Source: Reichenbachiella sp. 5M10 (GTDB taxonomy: Bacteria > Bacteroidota > Bacteroidia > Cytophagales > Cyclobacteriaceae). Taken from it: DNA of 64,000 bases. The stretch is from positions 1,864,501 to 1,928,500 of the forward strand of contig NZ_MDGR01000007.1 of assembly GCF_002742335.1 (NCBI RefSeq). The letters are read 5' to 3'. Shown piece by piece: positions 26,844-36,210 of this stretch (position 1 is the first letter of the stretch; each line of letters opens with the position of its first letter). The notes beneath the pieces are model-generated. The model did not search any database, was not told the DNA's origin, and saw nothing but the letters and a program-made list of their open reading frames with translations. A program made the translations under genes and the position numbers.

Positions 26844-29197
26844 TGAAATTTGGCAATGAGTCGGACATTGAGAAAGCGTGCCGAAAGGGCATTGGGTACT
26901 GCAAATTGATTGTTGTTGACATCTTGTACCCAATTGTAAGTCAGTACATTGTCCGTGCCGAGTAGATTGAGCACTTCCGCTCCTAGCCAGAGTGACTTGG
27001 GCAACCAAAAGTGGGGCGTATCAAAAACAAAACTCTTGGAGAATCCTATATCCACCCGGGTGTAGGCATCTCCAGAGAAGGCACTGCGGTTTGCATCGTC
27101 GTTGGGGGGACCAAAAGGCAACCCACTACCAAACTGCAAGTTGAGGTTGACTTTGATACTAGGGTCGTTGGGGAGGTGATCTTGAAAGAAGATGCCCAAA
27201 TTGAGCCGTTGGTCAGTGGGTCTGCGTACATAGCCATATCCTTCGCCGATGTCCTCTTCGGTCTTCAATATTCCCAAGCTAAACCAAGACTCAGTCCCCT
27301 CGATGAATTCTCCATTGACACGAAAGTCAAAACCATAAGCATATGCCTTGCCGTTGTTGTTGGCAAAATATCGGATCTTGACATTTTCTACATCATAGGG
27401 ATTGACATCCCACAGGTACTTGTAGTAGCCCTCTGTGGTAAACATAAACGGGCGCCCCCAAAGCATAAAATGGCGGTCCCAACCGAGGACAGCGTGCATC
27501 GATTGCTGGGCTCTGACGTCAGGGTTGATGACTCCAGTGCGGTCACGAAGCTCCCTGTAAAACGGATGCTGTCCGTAGAGACCCCAGGATGCGCGTAGTT
27601 GATTGCGATGCTGCGTCCCAAAGGCATACTTGTATTGTAGACGAGGGCTGATGAGTACCTGCTGACTGTAGCTCCAATAGCTGGCTCTTAGCCCAACATT
27701 GAATCGGTGCGACTCGTTGGGCGTAGCAAACTGTATTTGCGCAAATGCTCCCAACTTCTCCGAAGTGATCTCTGCGACATTGTCCACCGACTCGGTGATG
27801 GTCACGTAATCCGCCGAATCTATGAATGCATATTCGTCCAAGCGGTCTTCGATGATTTCATGATCCCAATCCAATCCGAACTGCAACAGGTGCTCTCCTA
27901 TTTTTACTTCGTTGTTTTGCGCGACAGAGACGATTTTGGACTCTAGCCTGTTGCGACCATAGCCATAGTTGGTGCCTACTCCGAGTATATTGACACATTC
28001 GTTGAACCGGTTGGATGCTAGGTTTGTATTGACATCACACAACAAGTAGGCTGCTTCGATCTCGTAATTTTCTCGCTCTGAAGACAAAACACCAGATACG
28101 GACAACGTAGAAATGAACGAATCACGAAAGGCATGAGTGACGATCAGCGCGGCTTGGTTGGTATAATAGTCCATCCTTTCTCTACCATCAAACGCTACAT
28201 TCAAACGGTATGAGGCTTGAAAATTACCAAAATCAGTTTGTTGCGTTTCTGGGATCGTTTCGTAATTGTTGATCGCTGAGGAGAGCAACAGACCGATCTT
28301 CGTTTTGTCGTTGACGCGCTTGGTGATGAAGGATTGGAAGTCTGTGAATTTGGGCAGGTACTGCCCCTTGGTTTCTAGAGTACCTAGGAGGTATTTGGTG
28401 TTTTTGTGCCGCACGCTGGCGGTGTAGGAGATGTCGTGCTTGTTGTCCCTGCCTCCGACATAGATACTGCCTCCGAGCAAACTCATGTTGAGTGTTGCCT
28501 CGTGCCGTACAGGTTCTTTGTAGCGGACACTGAGTACTGATGAGAGCTTGTCTCCATAGGCAGCTTCCCACCCCCCTGCCGAAAATTCTACCTCTCCGAC
28601 CAAGTCGGTGTTGATGAAACTAAGTCCTTCTTGACGTCCTGCACTGATGATTTGTGGGCGATACACCTTGATGCCATTGACATATATCAGGTTTTCGTCA
28701 TAATTGCCTCCACGTACCGAATAGACTGATGACAATTCGTTGTTGCTACTGACTCCTGGTAGCGTAGCGAGCACTTTCGTGAAATCACCTGTCGCAGAAG
28801 GCAGGTGATAGATGTTTTTGGGCTCAATACGAATGGTACTGATGTCCTCACGGTAGTAGTTGCTAGTTACACTCACATCTTGAAGTACTTCGGTCTTGTA
28901 CTCCATCGCTATGCGTAACTCCAAGTCCCCACGCAAGGTGAAAGATTGTACTTTGGGTTGAAACTGCAGGTGGAGAACCGTCAAACTATGTGCGCCTTTA
29001 GGTAGGCTTGTCTGAAATAATCCCTGATCATCACTGATCAATGATATAGAATCAGGCAGCACAATGATTTGCGCATTGGCTACCGCTTGATCAAGACTAT
29101 CTACGAGAGTGCCATGCAGCATGTAGGAGGATTGTGCTTGAGTAGCACCACATAGAACAAAGAGAAGAATGAGGTTCGCTACGAAAGATTTGAACAT
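26840..29197 (-). CDS. TonB-dependent outer-membrane receptor
   Basis: 785 aa. Signal peptide (cleavage after ATQAQ), then a carboxypeptidase-regulatory-like beta-sandwich (about 20-100), a plug domain (about 115-215, with GGNYDENLIYVNGIKVYRPQ) and a 22-strand-type barrel to the end (LNVRLIAKFH). ATG 29197 (MFKSF) is preferred over an alternative start 33 bases upstream because it begins the signal peptide. There is no adjacent SusD-like gene, so it is not a classical SusCD pair. It is the last gene of a run with mnmA, a lipoprotein and a subtilase. Substrate unknown. Confidence 0.9.
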   Translation of the reverse strand: MFKSFVANLILLFVLCGATQAQSSYMLHGTLVDSLDQAVANAQIIVLPDSISLISDDQGLFQTSLPKGAHSLTVLHLQFQPKVQSFTLRGDLELRIAMEYKTEVLQDVSVTSNYYREDISTIRIEPKNIYHLPSATGDFTKVLATLPGVSSNNELSSVYSVRGGNYDENLIYVNGIKVYRPQIISAGRQEGLSFINTDLVGEVEFSAGGWEAAYGDKLSSVLSVRYKEPVRHEATLNMSLLGGSIYVGGRDNKHDISYTASVRHKNTKYLLGTLETKGQYLPKFTDFQSFITKRVNDKTKIGLLLSSAINNYETIPETQQTDFGNFQASYRLNVAFDGRERMDYYTNQAALIVTHAFRDSFISTLSVSGVLSSERENYEIEAAYLLCDVNTNLASNRFNECVNILGVGTNYGYGRNRLESKIVSVAQNNEVKIGEHLLQFGLDWDHEIIEDRLDEYAFIDSADYVTITESVDNVAEITSEKLGAFAQIQFATPNESHRFNVGLRASYWSYSQQVLISPRLQYKYAFGTQHRNQLRASWGLYGQHPFYRELRDRTGVINPDVRAQQSMHAVLGWDRHFMLWGRPFMFTTEGYYKYLWDVNPYDVENVKIRYFANNNGKAYAYGFDFRVNGEFIEGTESWFSLGILKTEEDIGEGYGYVRRPTDQRLNLGIFFQDHLPNDPSIKVNLNLQFGSGLPFGPPNDDANRSAFSGDAYTRVDIGFSKSFVFDTPHFWLPKSLWLGAEVLNLLGTDNVLTYNWVQDVNNNQFAVPNALSARFLNVRLIAKFH

Positions 29198-29240
29198 AAA
29201 ACGTGTCAGGGTGCTTGCGCAATATATCATGAATCCACAA

Positions 29241-30890
29241 TCAGTACCTAAGCAATTTTACATTTTTCAACTGATCTCCAGATTGCAAACTCAGTATGTA
29301 CATGCCTCGGGCTTGTCCTGATACTTTGAGTTCGATCACATCCCCTTTGCGTACTTTGGTGTGCTGCTCACTCGTGATCAGTTGTCCATCTGGCGCATAG
29401 AGTTTGAGATTGAGGTCCTGACGGGCATAGCCTTTTTCGATTCGAATCGAGACATTGTCGCCACCAAATGGATTGGGAAAAATAGTGAAGCTATCCGCGA
29501 ACACTTCGTCTATCGATAGGATAGATTCTCCAGTGAGTACTTTGTAATTCGGTAAACCATAGCCCACTTCATTGTTGGGGTCGCTGTAGTGGTCACTGAT
29601 GGATAAGATCAGTTGCTTGATCTCGTGGTTGGTCAACTCGGGAAACTGTTGCCAAAGACCACCTGCTAGTCCAGCAATCAATGGCGCAGAAAAGCTCGTT
29701 CCTGAATTGGTACCAATCGAATTGTCCGAATGAAAAACCGATACCCCCTGCCCTAGCGCTACGACGTCTGGTTTGATAACGCCTGCTGCCGTCGCACCAA
29801 TCGAACTGAAACTTGATTTCTGATTTTGACTATTGACCGCTCCGACAGTCAATACAGATGCTACGTCTGCTGGCATGGTGATGTATTTCCATGATCCATT
29901 GCCTTCGTTTCCTGCACTACAGACCACGAGTATTCCCTTTTCGCTCGCCAATGCAGCAGCTCTGGAGATGACCGAAGTTTTGCCATCGGTGTCTTCGTAG
30001 CTGTAGTTCATATTGGCATCCTCGAAGTGGTTGTACCCCAGCGAAGTAGAGATGATATCAACTCCTGTACTGTCGGCACGTTCTGCAGCGAAGAGCCAAT
30101 TGTATTCCTCGATTCGGTACTCGAAATTGCCGCTATTGCTGACATCCTCTGTGATATAAAGGCTGAGGTCCATATCATAGCCTGGACCGACCAATACCTC
30201 TTTGTAATACCCCATCATGCAGCTGAGTGCATTGGTGCCATGATCTGCAAAAACAAATACATTTTCGCTGTTGGTAGTAAAGTCCAAGTGGTCCATCAGG
30301 CGATTGTTCCCAAATACCTGTGCAAAGACCGCAGATTGATCCACAGATTCAAATCCTCCGTCTAGCACAGCCACATGTACGCCTTCACCTGTATAGCCAG
30401 CCTCGTGCATCGTACTCACCCCCATCATTCGGAGTTGGTTGGACGAATTGGACGAAACAATAGAAGGTTCTCTGCCTTCGAAGGTTACCTCAAAAGTCTC
30501 GCGGATCGGGTTCAGACGAGTCCCTGGTGCTACATACTCATACCCAGTGATGTAATCCGTCAAGGCCAAGGTCTCCAAGTCACTCAATTCAGCCTCTACC
30601 AGTGCTGCATTGAACCAGCGAGAGGTAAAATACGGCGTTACGTTGTATTTGACCAAGGAGTCCAAATAATTGGTATTGACAGGAAAGTCATCCACGGTGA
30701 TCTCTTGGTTGTTTTTGGCCCGGCGATCGAGGGCTTTTTGAGACAAATACTCAAGCGGAGAGTCTATGCGATATTTTGTTTCGGCCTTGTCGGCAAAGAA
30801 CACAACATAGCGGTTTTTTTCAGCATGCAACTGAAATCCTAGCAACAATACCCCCACAAGCAATAGTAACTTACTCTTTTGTTTTGCCAT
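29241..30890 (-). CDS. Secreted S8 subtilisin-like protease, T9SS-sorted
   Basis: 549 aa. Signal peptide, an inhibitor-like prodomain (about 25-135) and a peptidase S8 domain with the triad Asp177 (VAVLDGGF), His217 (ADHGTN) and Ser399 (SGTSFSAP), plus oxyanion Asn328 (SAGNEG). A type IX C-terminal domain (about 468-549) begins FTIFPNPFGGD and ends MYILSLQSGDQLKNVKLLRY. So it is probably exported through T9SS and anchored or released at the surface. Its start overlaps the upstream lipoprotein gene by 20 bases. Confidence 0.93.
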   Translation of the reverse strand: MAKQKSKLLLLVGVLLLGFQLHAEKNRYVVFFADKAETKYRIDSPLEYLSQKALDRRAKNNQEITVDDFPVNTNYLDSLVKYNVTPYFTSRWFNAALVEAELSDLETLALTDYITGYEYVAPGTRLNPIRETFEVTFEGREPSIVSSNSSNQLRMMGVSTMHEAGYTGEGVHVAVLDGGFESVDQSAVFAQVFGNNRLMDHLDFTTNSENVFVFADHGTNALSCMMGYYKEVLVGPGYDMDLSLYITEDVSNSGNFEYRIEEYNWLFAAERADSTGVDIISTSLGYNHFEDANMNYSYEDTDGKTSVISRAAALASEKGILVVCSAGNEGNGSWKYITMPADVASVLTVGAVNSQNQKSSFSSIGATAAGVIKPDVVALGQGVSVFHSDNSIGTNSGTSFSAPLIAGLAGGLWQQFPELTNHEIKQLILSISDHYSDPNNEVGYGLPNYKVLTGESILSIDEVFADSFTIFPNPFGGDNVSIRIEKGYARQDLNLKLYAPDGQLITSEQHTKVRKGDVIELKVSGQARGMYILSLQSGDQLKNVKLLRY

Positions 30891-31563
30891 ACTCTATCAA
30901 CGTCTGCGTCAGCTCTCTCCCACCTACAATCTTCGAGGGATCAATCTCGCCATTTTCTTGGAAATACTCCCATACGATGTAGCTTTTTACAATCAATCCG
31001 ATATAGGGAGCATAGATTTCGTAGCGATCATCTCTTCCCACGGTTATCTGTCCCAAATCACTTTGAATGATTCTGACGGCTTCCATATAGTCTTGGTCAA
31101 ACAGAGTCGTATCCAATCGGTCTGTGTCGTAGCGATAATACTCCGACGCGAGATTGTTGTATACATTAGCATCCCAGGAGGAGTCATTTTGAATCGGAAA
31201 AACCATTTTTACTAAAGAGCGGTTGTTTTCATCTGCTACGATACGACTGGTACTGACCTCAGTAGTCCATATTGAATCCAACTTCCATGTTGCCGACGCA
31301 TTGGTGCGTTTGGATCGGTAGAGTTTGTAATCTATACTTCCATTGGAGAGGATTGTGGAGTCCACGATCTCCTCTTTGAGTTGATAGAATTCTTCGACCG
31401 GATCGATGAGATAGTAATTGATGTCGTGCACATCATATATCCGATAGAGCCCTACCTCCATCGGATAATATTGCCTACCGATTCGCGTCAGGTCTGCATC
31501 GATTGCCGATTGACAGCCTAGTAATAGTAGTACCAGTGATATGGCAACTAGACTATACCGCAT
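30871..31563 (-). CDS. Lipoprotein of unknown function
   Basis: 230 aa from ATG 31563 (MRYSLVAIS), chosen because it begins a lipoprotein signal with lipobox LLLGC (Cys at about 17). An upstream in-frame ATG would add a polar leader lying inside mnmA. The mature part is beta-rich (YPMEVGLYRIYDV, YKLYRSKRTN, YEIYAPYIGLIVKSYIVWEY) and resembles small Bacteroidota outer-membrane lipoproteins. It overlaps mnmA by 11 bases upstream and the subtilase by 20 bases downstream, so expression is likely coupled to both. Confidence 0.75.
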   Translation of the reverse strand: MRYSLVAISLVLLLLGCQSAIDADLTRIGRQYYPMEVGLYRIYDVHDINYYLIDPVEEFYQLKEEIVDSTILSNGSIDYKLYRSKRTNASATWKLDSIWTTEVSTSRIVADENNRSLVKMVFPIQNDSSWDANVYNNLASEYYRYDTDRLDTTLFDQDYMEAVRIIQSDLGQITVGRDDRYEIYAPYIGLIVKSYIVWEYFQENGEIDPSKIVGGRELTQTLIEYGKTKE

Positions 31564-32668
31564 TTCGGGCCTGGTTGAAACTCGACTTGATCCATCCACC
31601 TCCGATGACGTCATTGCCTTCATAAAACACCGCCGCTTGTCCTGGGGCTATGGCGCTTACTCCTTTGCCGAAGTAGACTTTCATGTTGTCTCCTACTTGT
31701 TCGATGACCGCCGGTGTACCGAGATCATTGTACCGTACTTTGGTGACTGTATCTAGACGCTCACCGAGTTGAGCATATTTGCCCATGATGAGTTGGTCGA
31801 CGTACATGCCATCTCGTGATAGTTCATCGAATGTACCGAGAACAACTCTGTTCTTTTCTTTCTGTATTTCAATAACATACACAGGAAATCCTAAAGCAAT
31901 TCCCAGTCCCTTTCGTTGACCCACGGTGTAGAATGGGTAACCTTCGTGGGTACCGACCACTGTACCGTCCTCTAGTACGAACTCTCCTCCTGCTACTTGC
32001 TCCTCTAGACCATCTACTCTCCTTTTGAGAAAGCCTCGGTAGTCATTGTCGGGTACGAAGCAGATTTCATAAGACTCAGACTTATTGACCAGATCGGTAA
32101 ACCCTCGTTCGATAGCCATCTCTCGGATCTGCGTTTTCTTCAGGTGTCCTAGAGGAAGGATGGTACGAGAGAGGCTTTGTTGTGAGACGCCCCACAGCGC
32201 GTAGGATTGGTCTTTCATTTCGTCTGCACCTTTGGAGATAACGTACCGACCGTCTTCCTCGCGTACATTGGCATAGTGGCCTGTAGCGATGAAATCACAA
32301 CCGAGCTTGTCCGCCCTACGCAGCAGCGCATCCCACTTGATGTGTGTATTGCACAATACACAGGGGTTCGGCGTGCGGCCTTTGAGATACTCGTCGGTGA
32401 AATGATTGATCACATAATCGCCAAACTCCTCTCTGATGTCCAATATGTAATGGGGAAAACCGAGATCAACCGCGATGTTTCTCGCATCATTGATGGAGTC
32501 AAGGCTACAGCAGCCTGTCTCTTTTTTGCTACTACCTGAGGAATTGTAATCCCAGGTTTTCATGGTCATTCCGATGACTTCATAGCCTTGCTCATGAAGC
32601 ATCACTGCTGCGACTGAGCTGTCTATACCACCACTCATCGCTACTAATACTCTTCCTTTTTTACTCAT
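31553..32668 (-). CDS. mnmA: tRNA-specific 2-thiouridylase MnmA
   Basis: 371 aa. Adds sulfur to U34 of tRNA-Lys, -Glu and -Gln. N-terminal PP-loop SGGIDSSV (12-19), catalytic Cys103 in TPNPCVLCN and Cys203 in YEICFVPD, and the C-terminal beta-barrel with FYTVGQRKGLGIA. Likely the promoter-proximal gene of a run that continues through overlapping lipoprotein, subtilase and TonB-receptor genes, an unusual partnership for a tRNA enzyme. Confidence 0.96.
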   Translation of the reverse strand: MSKKGRVLVAMSGGIDSSVAAVMLHEQGYEVIGMTMKTWDYNSSGSSKKETGCCSLDSINDARNIAVDLGFPHYILDIREEFGDYVINHFTDEYLKGRTPNPCVLCNTHIKWDALLRRADKLGCDFIATGHYANVREEDGRYVISKGADEMKDQSYALWGVSQQSLSRTILPLGHLKKTQIREMAIERGFTDLVNKSESYEICFVPDNDYRGFLKRRVDGLEEQVAGGEFVLEDGTVVGTHEGYPFYTVGQRKGLGIALGFPVYVIEIQKEKNRVVLGTFDELSRDGMYVDQLIMGKYAQLGERLDTVTKVRYNDLGTPAVIEQVGDNMKVYFGKGVSAIAPGQAAVFYEGNDVIGGGWIKSSFNQARNAV

Positions 32669-33103
32669 CTAATGTTTAATTGCCAGGTTCACAGCCTGGT
32701 GTTCACACTTATTTAAGCCACAAAATTAACGTAAAGAGTTGATTTGATTGTTGGGTTTGGGTAGTTATTGTGTCGTAAGTAATGAGGTTAATGGAAGTAG
32801 GTACTCTTTTACAAGAAACTTCCTAATCGAAGGATCAGTCTGGTTGAGAAAAGATCAATATTTACACTGAGTATTCGATGTTCATTGTTCCAATGGTGAA
32901 CGCAAGCCACATCATCAATACTACCTACCCTACAGGATTTTGAAGCTATCTGCGAGGGCGAATAAAAACGGTTCATTGTCAAACTCTCGTAGAATCAGAG
33001 AGAGCACAAACGTTACGTTCGGAGCTAACACAAAAAATGCTGAGAGCATTGCAGGGTTATTGCATTAATCGTAATATTGCTATAATCAATTAATAAAGAC
33101 AAA
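32669..33103. other. Intergenic region without supported gene
   Basis: 435 bases between mnmA and a short secreted ORF. Stop codons are frequent in all frames, and I found no RNA gene, strong hairpin or repeat in it. It probably holds the mnmA promoter near its left end. Confidence 0.5.
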
Positions 33104-33268
33104 ATGAAAACACAATCACTCTCTCTTGCTTTATTAGTACTTACTTTGACGAATTATCAAGCGATAAGCCAGGAAATCAAATTTTGTAGCTCTCATGGTT
33201 TGTTTGGATGCAGGTCAGTCTTGCCCGCTAGTGAGTGGGGCTACAGGCTGCTTCGCTCTCCCCTATGA
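33104..33268 (+). pseudogene. Short secreted ORF, probably truncated
   Basis: 54 codons. The first about 22 form a convincing signal peptide (LSLALLVLTLTNYQAISQ), followed by EIKFCSSHGLFGC and then a short stretch ending at TGA. The last 60 bases (GGCTACAGGCTGCTTCGCTC and CCCCTATGACG) look like the end of an intergenic repeat of the kind that finishes in ATGACG. So an exported protein may have been cut by a repeat or deletion. The rest of the gap up to 33467 has no gene. Confidence 0.35.
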
Positions 33269-33467
33269 CGATGCTTGACACCATGACAATACACCTTCTC
33301 AGGATTTGAAATATGATGAGAAGGTTGAGTTGATTGGTAGGGAAATGCTCTACCTAACACACTAGGTCAAAAGTTAAATCATCGTCTCCATCGAAAGTGC
33401 GAATTGATACTTGTTGGCAGGGCTCTCACGTAAATATATATACTAAATCACACCAAACTGCTTCATT

Positions 33468-34196
33468 ATGAAAATTGCTTTTTTTTCTGATATACATGCC
33501 AACCTTCCGGCTCTGGAGGCCTTTTTTGAAGACATAGAGATTGTCAACCCAGATGCAATATATTGTTTGGGTGATTTGGTAGGGTATAATATCTGGCCCA
33601 ATGAAGTCGTCGCTGAGATACGTAAAAGACGTATCCCAGTGATCATGGGCAATCATGACGAGGCACTATTGAACCCTATTGTACTTGAAGACCAATCCTC
33701 GAATCGAGGGTTGACCCGTGCTATGATATCAGAGAACAACCGAAACTATTTGATCAATTTGCCTAGGCATCTGTCACTTTCCTTTGCAAGTGATGATGTG
33801 TTCTTCAATTGTTTATTGGTCCATGGCAGTGTGAACTCTATCAATGACTACATGGTCGTAGACTATCCCGAACAAGATGTGTTGGCCATGATGAACCGAA
33901 ACCAAACGGATGTCTTGCTTTGTGGCCATACCCACAAACCCTTTCATCGTAGGATTGAGAACAATGGGCAAATCAAGCATGTGATCAATATAGGTTCAAT
34001 AGGCAAACCGAAAGATGGAGACACACGAGGTTGCTATGCCTTGGTTGAGCTATCCCAATCTCCGAACACCAACGATGCAGAGGCTGTACAAGTCAGTTTT
34101 AGAAGAGTGGCATATGACGTTGAGAAAGCTGCAAGAGCTGTGGAAGCAAGTAAGTTTGACAACCAATTTGCTGAAGCACTGAGGTTAGCCAGATAA
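33468..34196 (+). CDS. Metallophosphoesterase, YfcE/MJ0936-like
   Basis: 242 aa cytoplasmic calcineurin-like phosphoesterase. All five metal-binding motifs are present in order: FSDIHAN (Asp8, His10), LGDLVGY, MGNHDE, VHGS and CGHTHKPFHR. The C-terminal NIGSIGKPKDGD is typical of the YfcE/MJ0936 branch. It hydrolyses phosphodiesters or phosphomonoesters; the natural substrate is unknown. Stand-alone gene, with neighbours on the opposite strand. Confidence 0.9.
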   Translation: MKIAFFSDIHANLPALEAFFEDIEIVNPDAIYCLGDLVGYNIWPNEVVAEIRKRRIPVIMGNHDEALLNPIVLEDQSSNRGLTRAMISENNRNYLINLPRHLSLSFASDDVFFNCLLVHGSVNSINDYMVVDYPEQDVLAMMNRNQTDVLLCGHTHKPFHRRIENNGQIKHVINIGSIGKPKDGDTRGCYALVELSQSPNTNDAEAVQVSFRRVAYDVEKAARAVEASKFDNQFAEALRLAR

Positions 34197-34238
34197 TATC
34201 AGTCCTAGTGACTCGTAGAGTGTAGATACAACATTTAA

Positions 34239-34709
34239 TTACAAGTAGAACTTCCATTCGTCAGATTCCGCGCAACGCTTGATGGTTGCGTTGCGACGGC
34301 TGAGTAGGTGGACCAGGTATCGACGTAGGATCAATCGATCGACTAGTCGACCTATGACTCCATAGGGACTTTTGAATTCGATATGATCCGTCATGAGTGT
34401 GCTACGATCTTGTATCTCAAAGGAGTGCACGTGTCGGAAAAATTGGAAAGCTCCCTCCTGCATCAAACTCACAAAGTATGCCGGTCGCTCCAACTCAGGA
34501 ATGAGAGTTGTCATTCGCTGGACGACCCCAAAGTGTCTGGCCTCCCATGTGACTGTCTCACCTGTATTTATCAAGCCCGTGGTGATTCCTGCTACGGCTT
34601 TTTCTTGCGTATGCTGGGTAGATACTTTGTGTAAATCAATGCTTCGGGACAGATCAAAACACCGCTCTATCGGTGCCTCAATTAGTGTATGTAATTCTAT
34701 TTTGGGCAT
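34239..34709 (-). CDS. SRPBCC-fold (START/Bet v1-like) protein
   Basis: 156 aa with the cyclase/dehydrase-type SRPBCC pattern: IELHTLIEAPIERCFDLSRSIDLH at the start, GLINTGETVTWEARHFGV, a strand series, and the C-terminal helix FKSPYGVIGRLVDRLILRRYLVHLLSRRN. It binds a small hydrophobic ligand in a helix-grip pocket. It lies 12 bases after the TIGR01777-type oxidoreductase, a pairing seen repeatedly in Bacteroidota. Last gene of the GbsR-headed run. Confidence 0.85.
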   Translation of the reverse strand: MPKIELHTLIEAPIERCFDLSRSIDLHKVSTQHTQEKAVAGITTGLINTGETVTWEARHFGVVQRMTTLIPELERPAYFVSLMQEGAFQFFRHVHSFEIQDRSTLMTDHIEFKSPYGVIGRLVDRLILRRYLVHLLSRRNATIKRCAESDEWKFYL

Positions 34710-34721
34710 ATCTATGGAGGT

Positions 34722-35630
34722 TTAAATCAAATCCGTCAGCGCTAATTCTATTCTATCAAAGTGAAACGAGTAGCCAGATGCCAAGAGCTTCTTGGGTACG
34801 ACCCTTCTACTCTTTAGGATCAGTTCGGGCTCTGTACGGATGATAACCGCTCCCAGAGTCAACAGCCACGTGGGCATGGGCAGCCCAAACGGCACCTTGA
34901 GGACGCGTCGCAATGCGCTCATCACTTCGTAGTTGGGTACAGGGCTGGGACTTGTTACATTGTAAGTCCCGACTAACCGTTCATGATAGATCACATGGTC
35001 TACTATCCCAACAAAGTCCTTCTCGTGTATCCAGCTAAAAAACTGGTTTCCTTGCCCCTGTTTGCCACCTATACCTATCCGCGACAGATTCTTCAAAGGA
35101 ATCAATGCTCCGCCTGTTCTGCCCAATACGATACCAATACGCAAAGCCACTTTTCTGGTATGAATTGCCTTTGTTTGATGAAAAGCCCTCTCCCATTTTT
35201 GACACACATCGACAGAAAACCCTTCGCCGATTTCACCTGTCTCTTCGTCCATCTCTCGATCGAGTGCATGACGATAGATGGTAGCCGAGGCTGCGTTGAT
35301 CCATAATTTGGGAGGGGTTGTCAGTGTATCGACCACCTGTCCCAAGACATAGGTAGCATCAAGCCGTGAATTATAAATCTGCTGTTTGTTCTGTGCGGTG
35401 TATCTACAATCTACAGACTTACCTGTCAAGTTGATCAGTACCTCAGTATGCTCTAGTTCAGCAGTCCATGCGCCTGTGGTCTTGGCATCCCACTTGACGT
35501 AGCGCACATGTCTTTGATCCAGTTGGTGACTTCTCGTCAAGACTACTACTTGGTAGTTCTTTTGAGCAAAGTGCTGTACGAGGATATTCCCTAGGAACCC
35601 CGAACCGCCAGCGATAACTATTTTCTTCAT
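34722..35630 (-). CDS. TIGR01777-type NAD(P)-dependent epimerase/oxidoreductase
   Basis: 302 aa. N-terminal Rossmann motif GGSGFLGNILVQHF (8-21), the family's VLINLTGKSVDCRYT and FSWIHEKDFVGIVDHVI, and a C-terminal DUF1731-like segment (FGLPMPTWLLTLGAVIIRTEPELILKSRRVVPKKLLASGY, broken across residues about 250-290). A YfcH/SulA-like short-chain dehydrogenase of unknown substrate. Its ATG overlaps the stop of a 46-aa membrane protein by 4 bases. Confidence 0.92.
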   Translation of the reverse strand: MKKIVIAGGSGFLGNILVQHFAQKNYQVVVLTRSHQLDQRHVRYVKWDAKTTGAWTAELEHTEVLINLTGKSVDCRYTAQNKQQIYNSRLDATYVLGQVVDTLTTPPKLWINAASATIYRHALDREMDEETGEIGEGFSVDVCQKWERAFHQTKAIHTRKVALRIGIVLGRTGGALIPLKNLSRIGIGGKQGQGNQFFSWIHEKDFVGIVDHVIYHERLVGTYNVTSPSPVPNYEVMSALRRVLKVPFGLPMPTWLLTLGAVIIRTEPELILKSRRVVPKKLLASGYSFHFDRIELALTDLI

Positions 35631-35767
35631 AATCGATAGTATTTTTTTCTTTCCAACTCAATCACAGCGACATAAAACAAGTAGATCGGATAAACAGGTA
35701 TCTGAACAGCCATGCCGAGTGCGACAATGAGCATGCAAGCCTGAATATAGAAAGGTGCATTTTTCAT
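35627..35767 (-). CDS. 46-aa single-pass membrane protein
   Basis: Small ORF from ATG 35767: a short polar start, one long hydrophobic segment (residues about 6-36) and a basic tail (ELERKKYYRL). It sits exactly between two real genes: 2 bases after the upstream membrane-protein stop, with an ATGA overlap into the oxidoreductase start. That tight fit, the codon use and the typical membrane-peptide shape support translation. Probably works with the 121-aa membrane protein or with the SDR enzyme; function unknown. Confidence 0.7.
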   Translation of the reverse strand: MKNAPFYIQACMLIVALGMAVQIPVYPIYLFYVAVIELERKKYYRL

Positions 35768-35769
35768 AT

Positions 35770-36135
35770 TTAGCCACGCACTACAGCGTCATTTTTTGCA
35801 CGGATTCTCAAGCGAAAGAATACAAACAGATTGAAGAAGTGCATGCTACCGAGGATCAGAATGATGCCTCCAAGTTTGATACTGAGTGTCTCTATCACTG
35901 CTTGTATATTTTGTACATCGCCTATGATTTTGAGTGTGTAGATGGCATAGCCGATGTTGATCAAGTAGAATCCTACGATCAGGAGCTTGTTGACACTGTC
36001 GGCTAGTTGCTCACTGCCGTGAAAAATATCCACCAAAAAAATGCGTCCGTTGTTGAAAAGAGTCTTGGCAACCCACACTGTGAGAGCAAGGGTCATCGCG
36101 GTGTAGATGGCGTAAGAAAGAATGTGATAGTTCAT
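35770..36135 (-). CDS. 121-aa integral membrane protein
   Basis: Four predicted TM segments (about 6-27, 48-70, 77-97 and 90-110, the last two close together) and a short basic end. A loop contains IFLVDIFHGSEQLADSVNKL. No named family recognised. It is the first structural gene downstream of the GbsR regulator and lies just after an 11-bp inverted repeat (36169-36198), which makes it the likely regulated promoter-proximal gene of the membrane/SDR/SRPBCC run. Confidence 0.72.
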   Translation of the reverse strand: MNYHILSYAIYTAMTLALTVWVAKTLFNNGRIFLVDIFHGSEQLADSVNKLLIVGFYLINIGYAIYTLKIIGDVQNIQAVIETLSIKLGGIILILGSMHFFNLFVFFRLRIRAKNDAVVRG

Positions 36136-36168
36136 AATTTTGTTTGTTTAAGTTTGTTTCATATATTT

Positions 36169-36198
36169 CATAACTTTCAGTAATTAATGAAAGTTATG
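36169..36198. promoter_or_regulatory. Inverted repeat before the membrane/SDR operon
   Basis: CATAACTTTCA (36169-36179) and TGAAAGTTATG (36188-36198) are perfect 11-bp arms with an 8-bp spacer, 34 bases upstream of the membrane-protein start. It resembles the repeat upstream of the GbsR gene. Likely an operator; a transcription terminator for the regulator is a less likely alternative because no T-run follows. Confidence 0.6.
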
Positions 36199-36210
36199 AG
36201 TAAAAAAATA

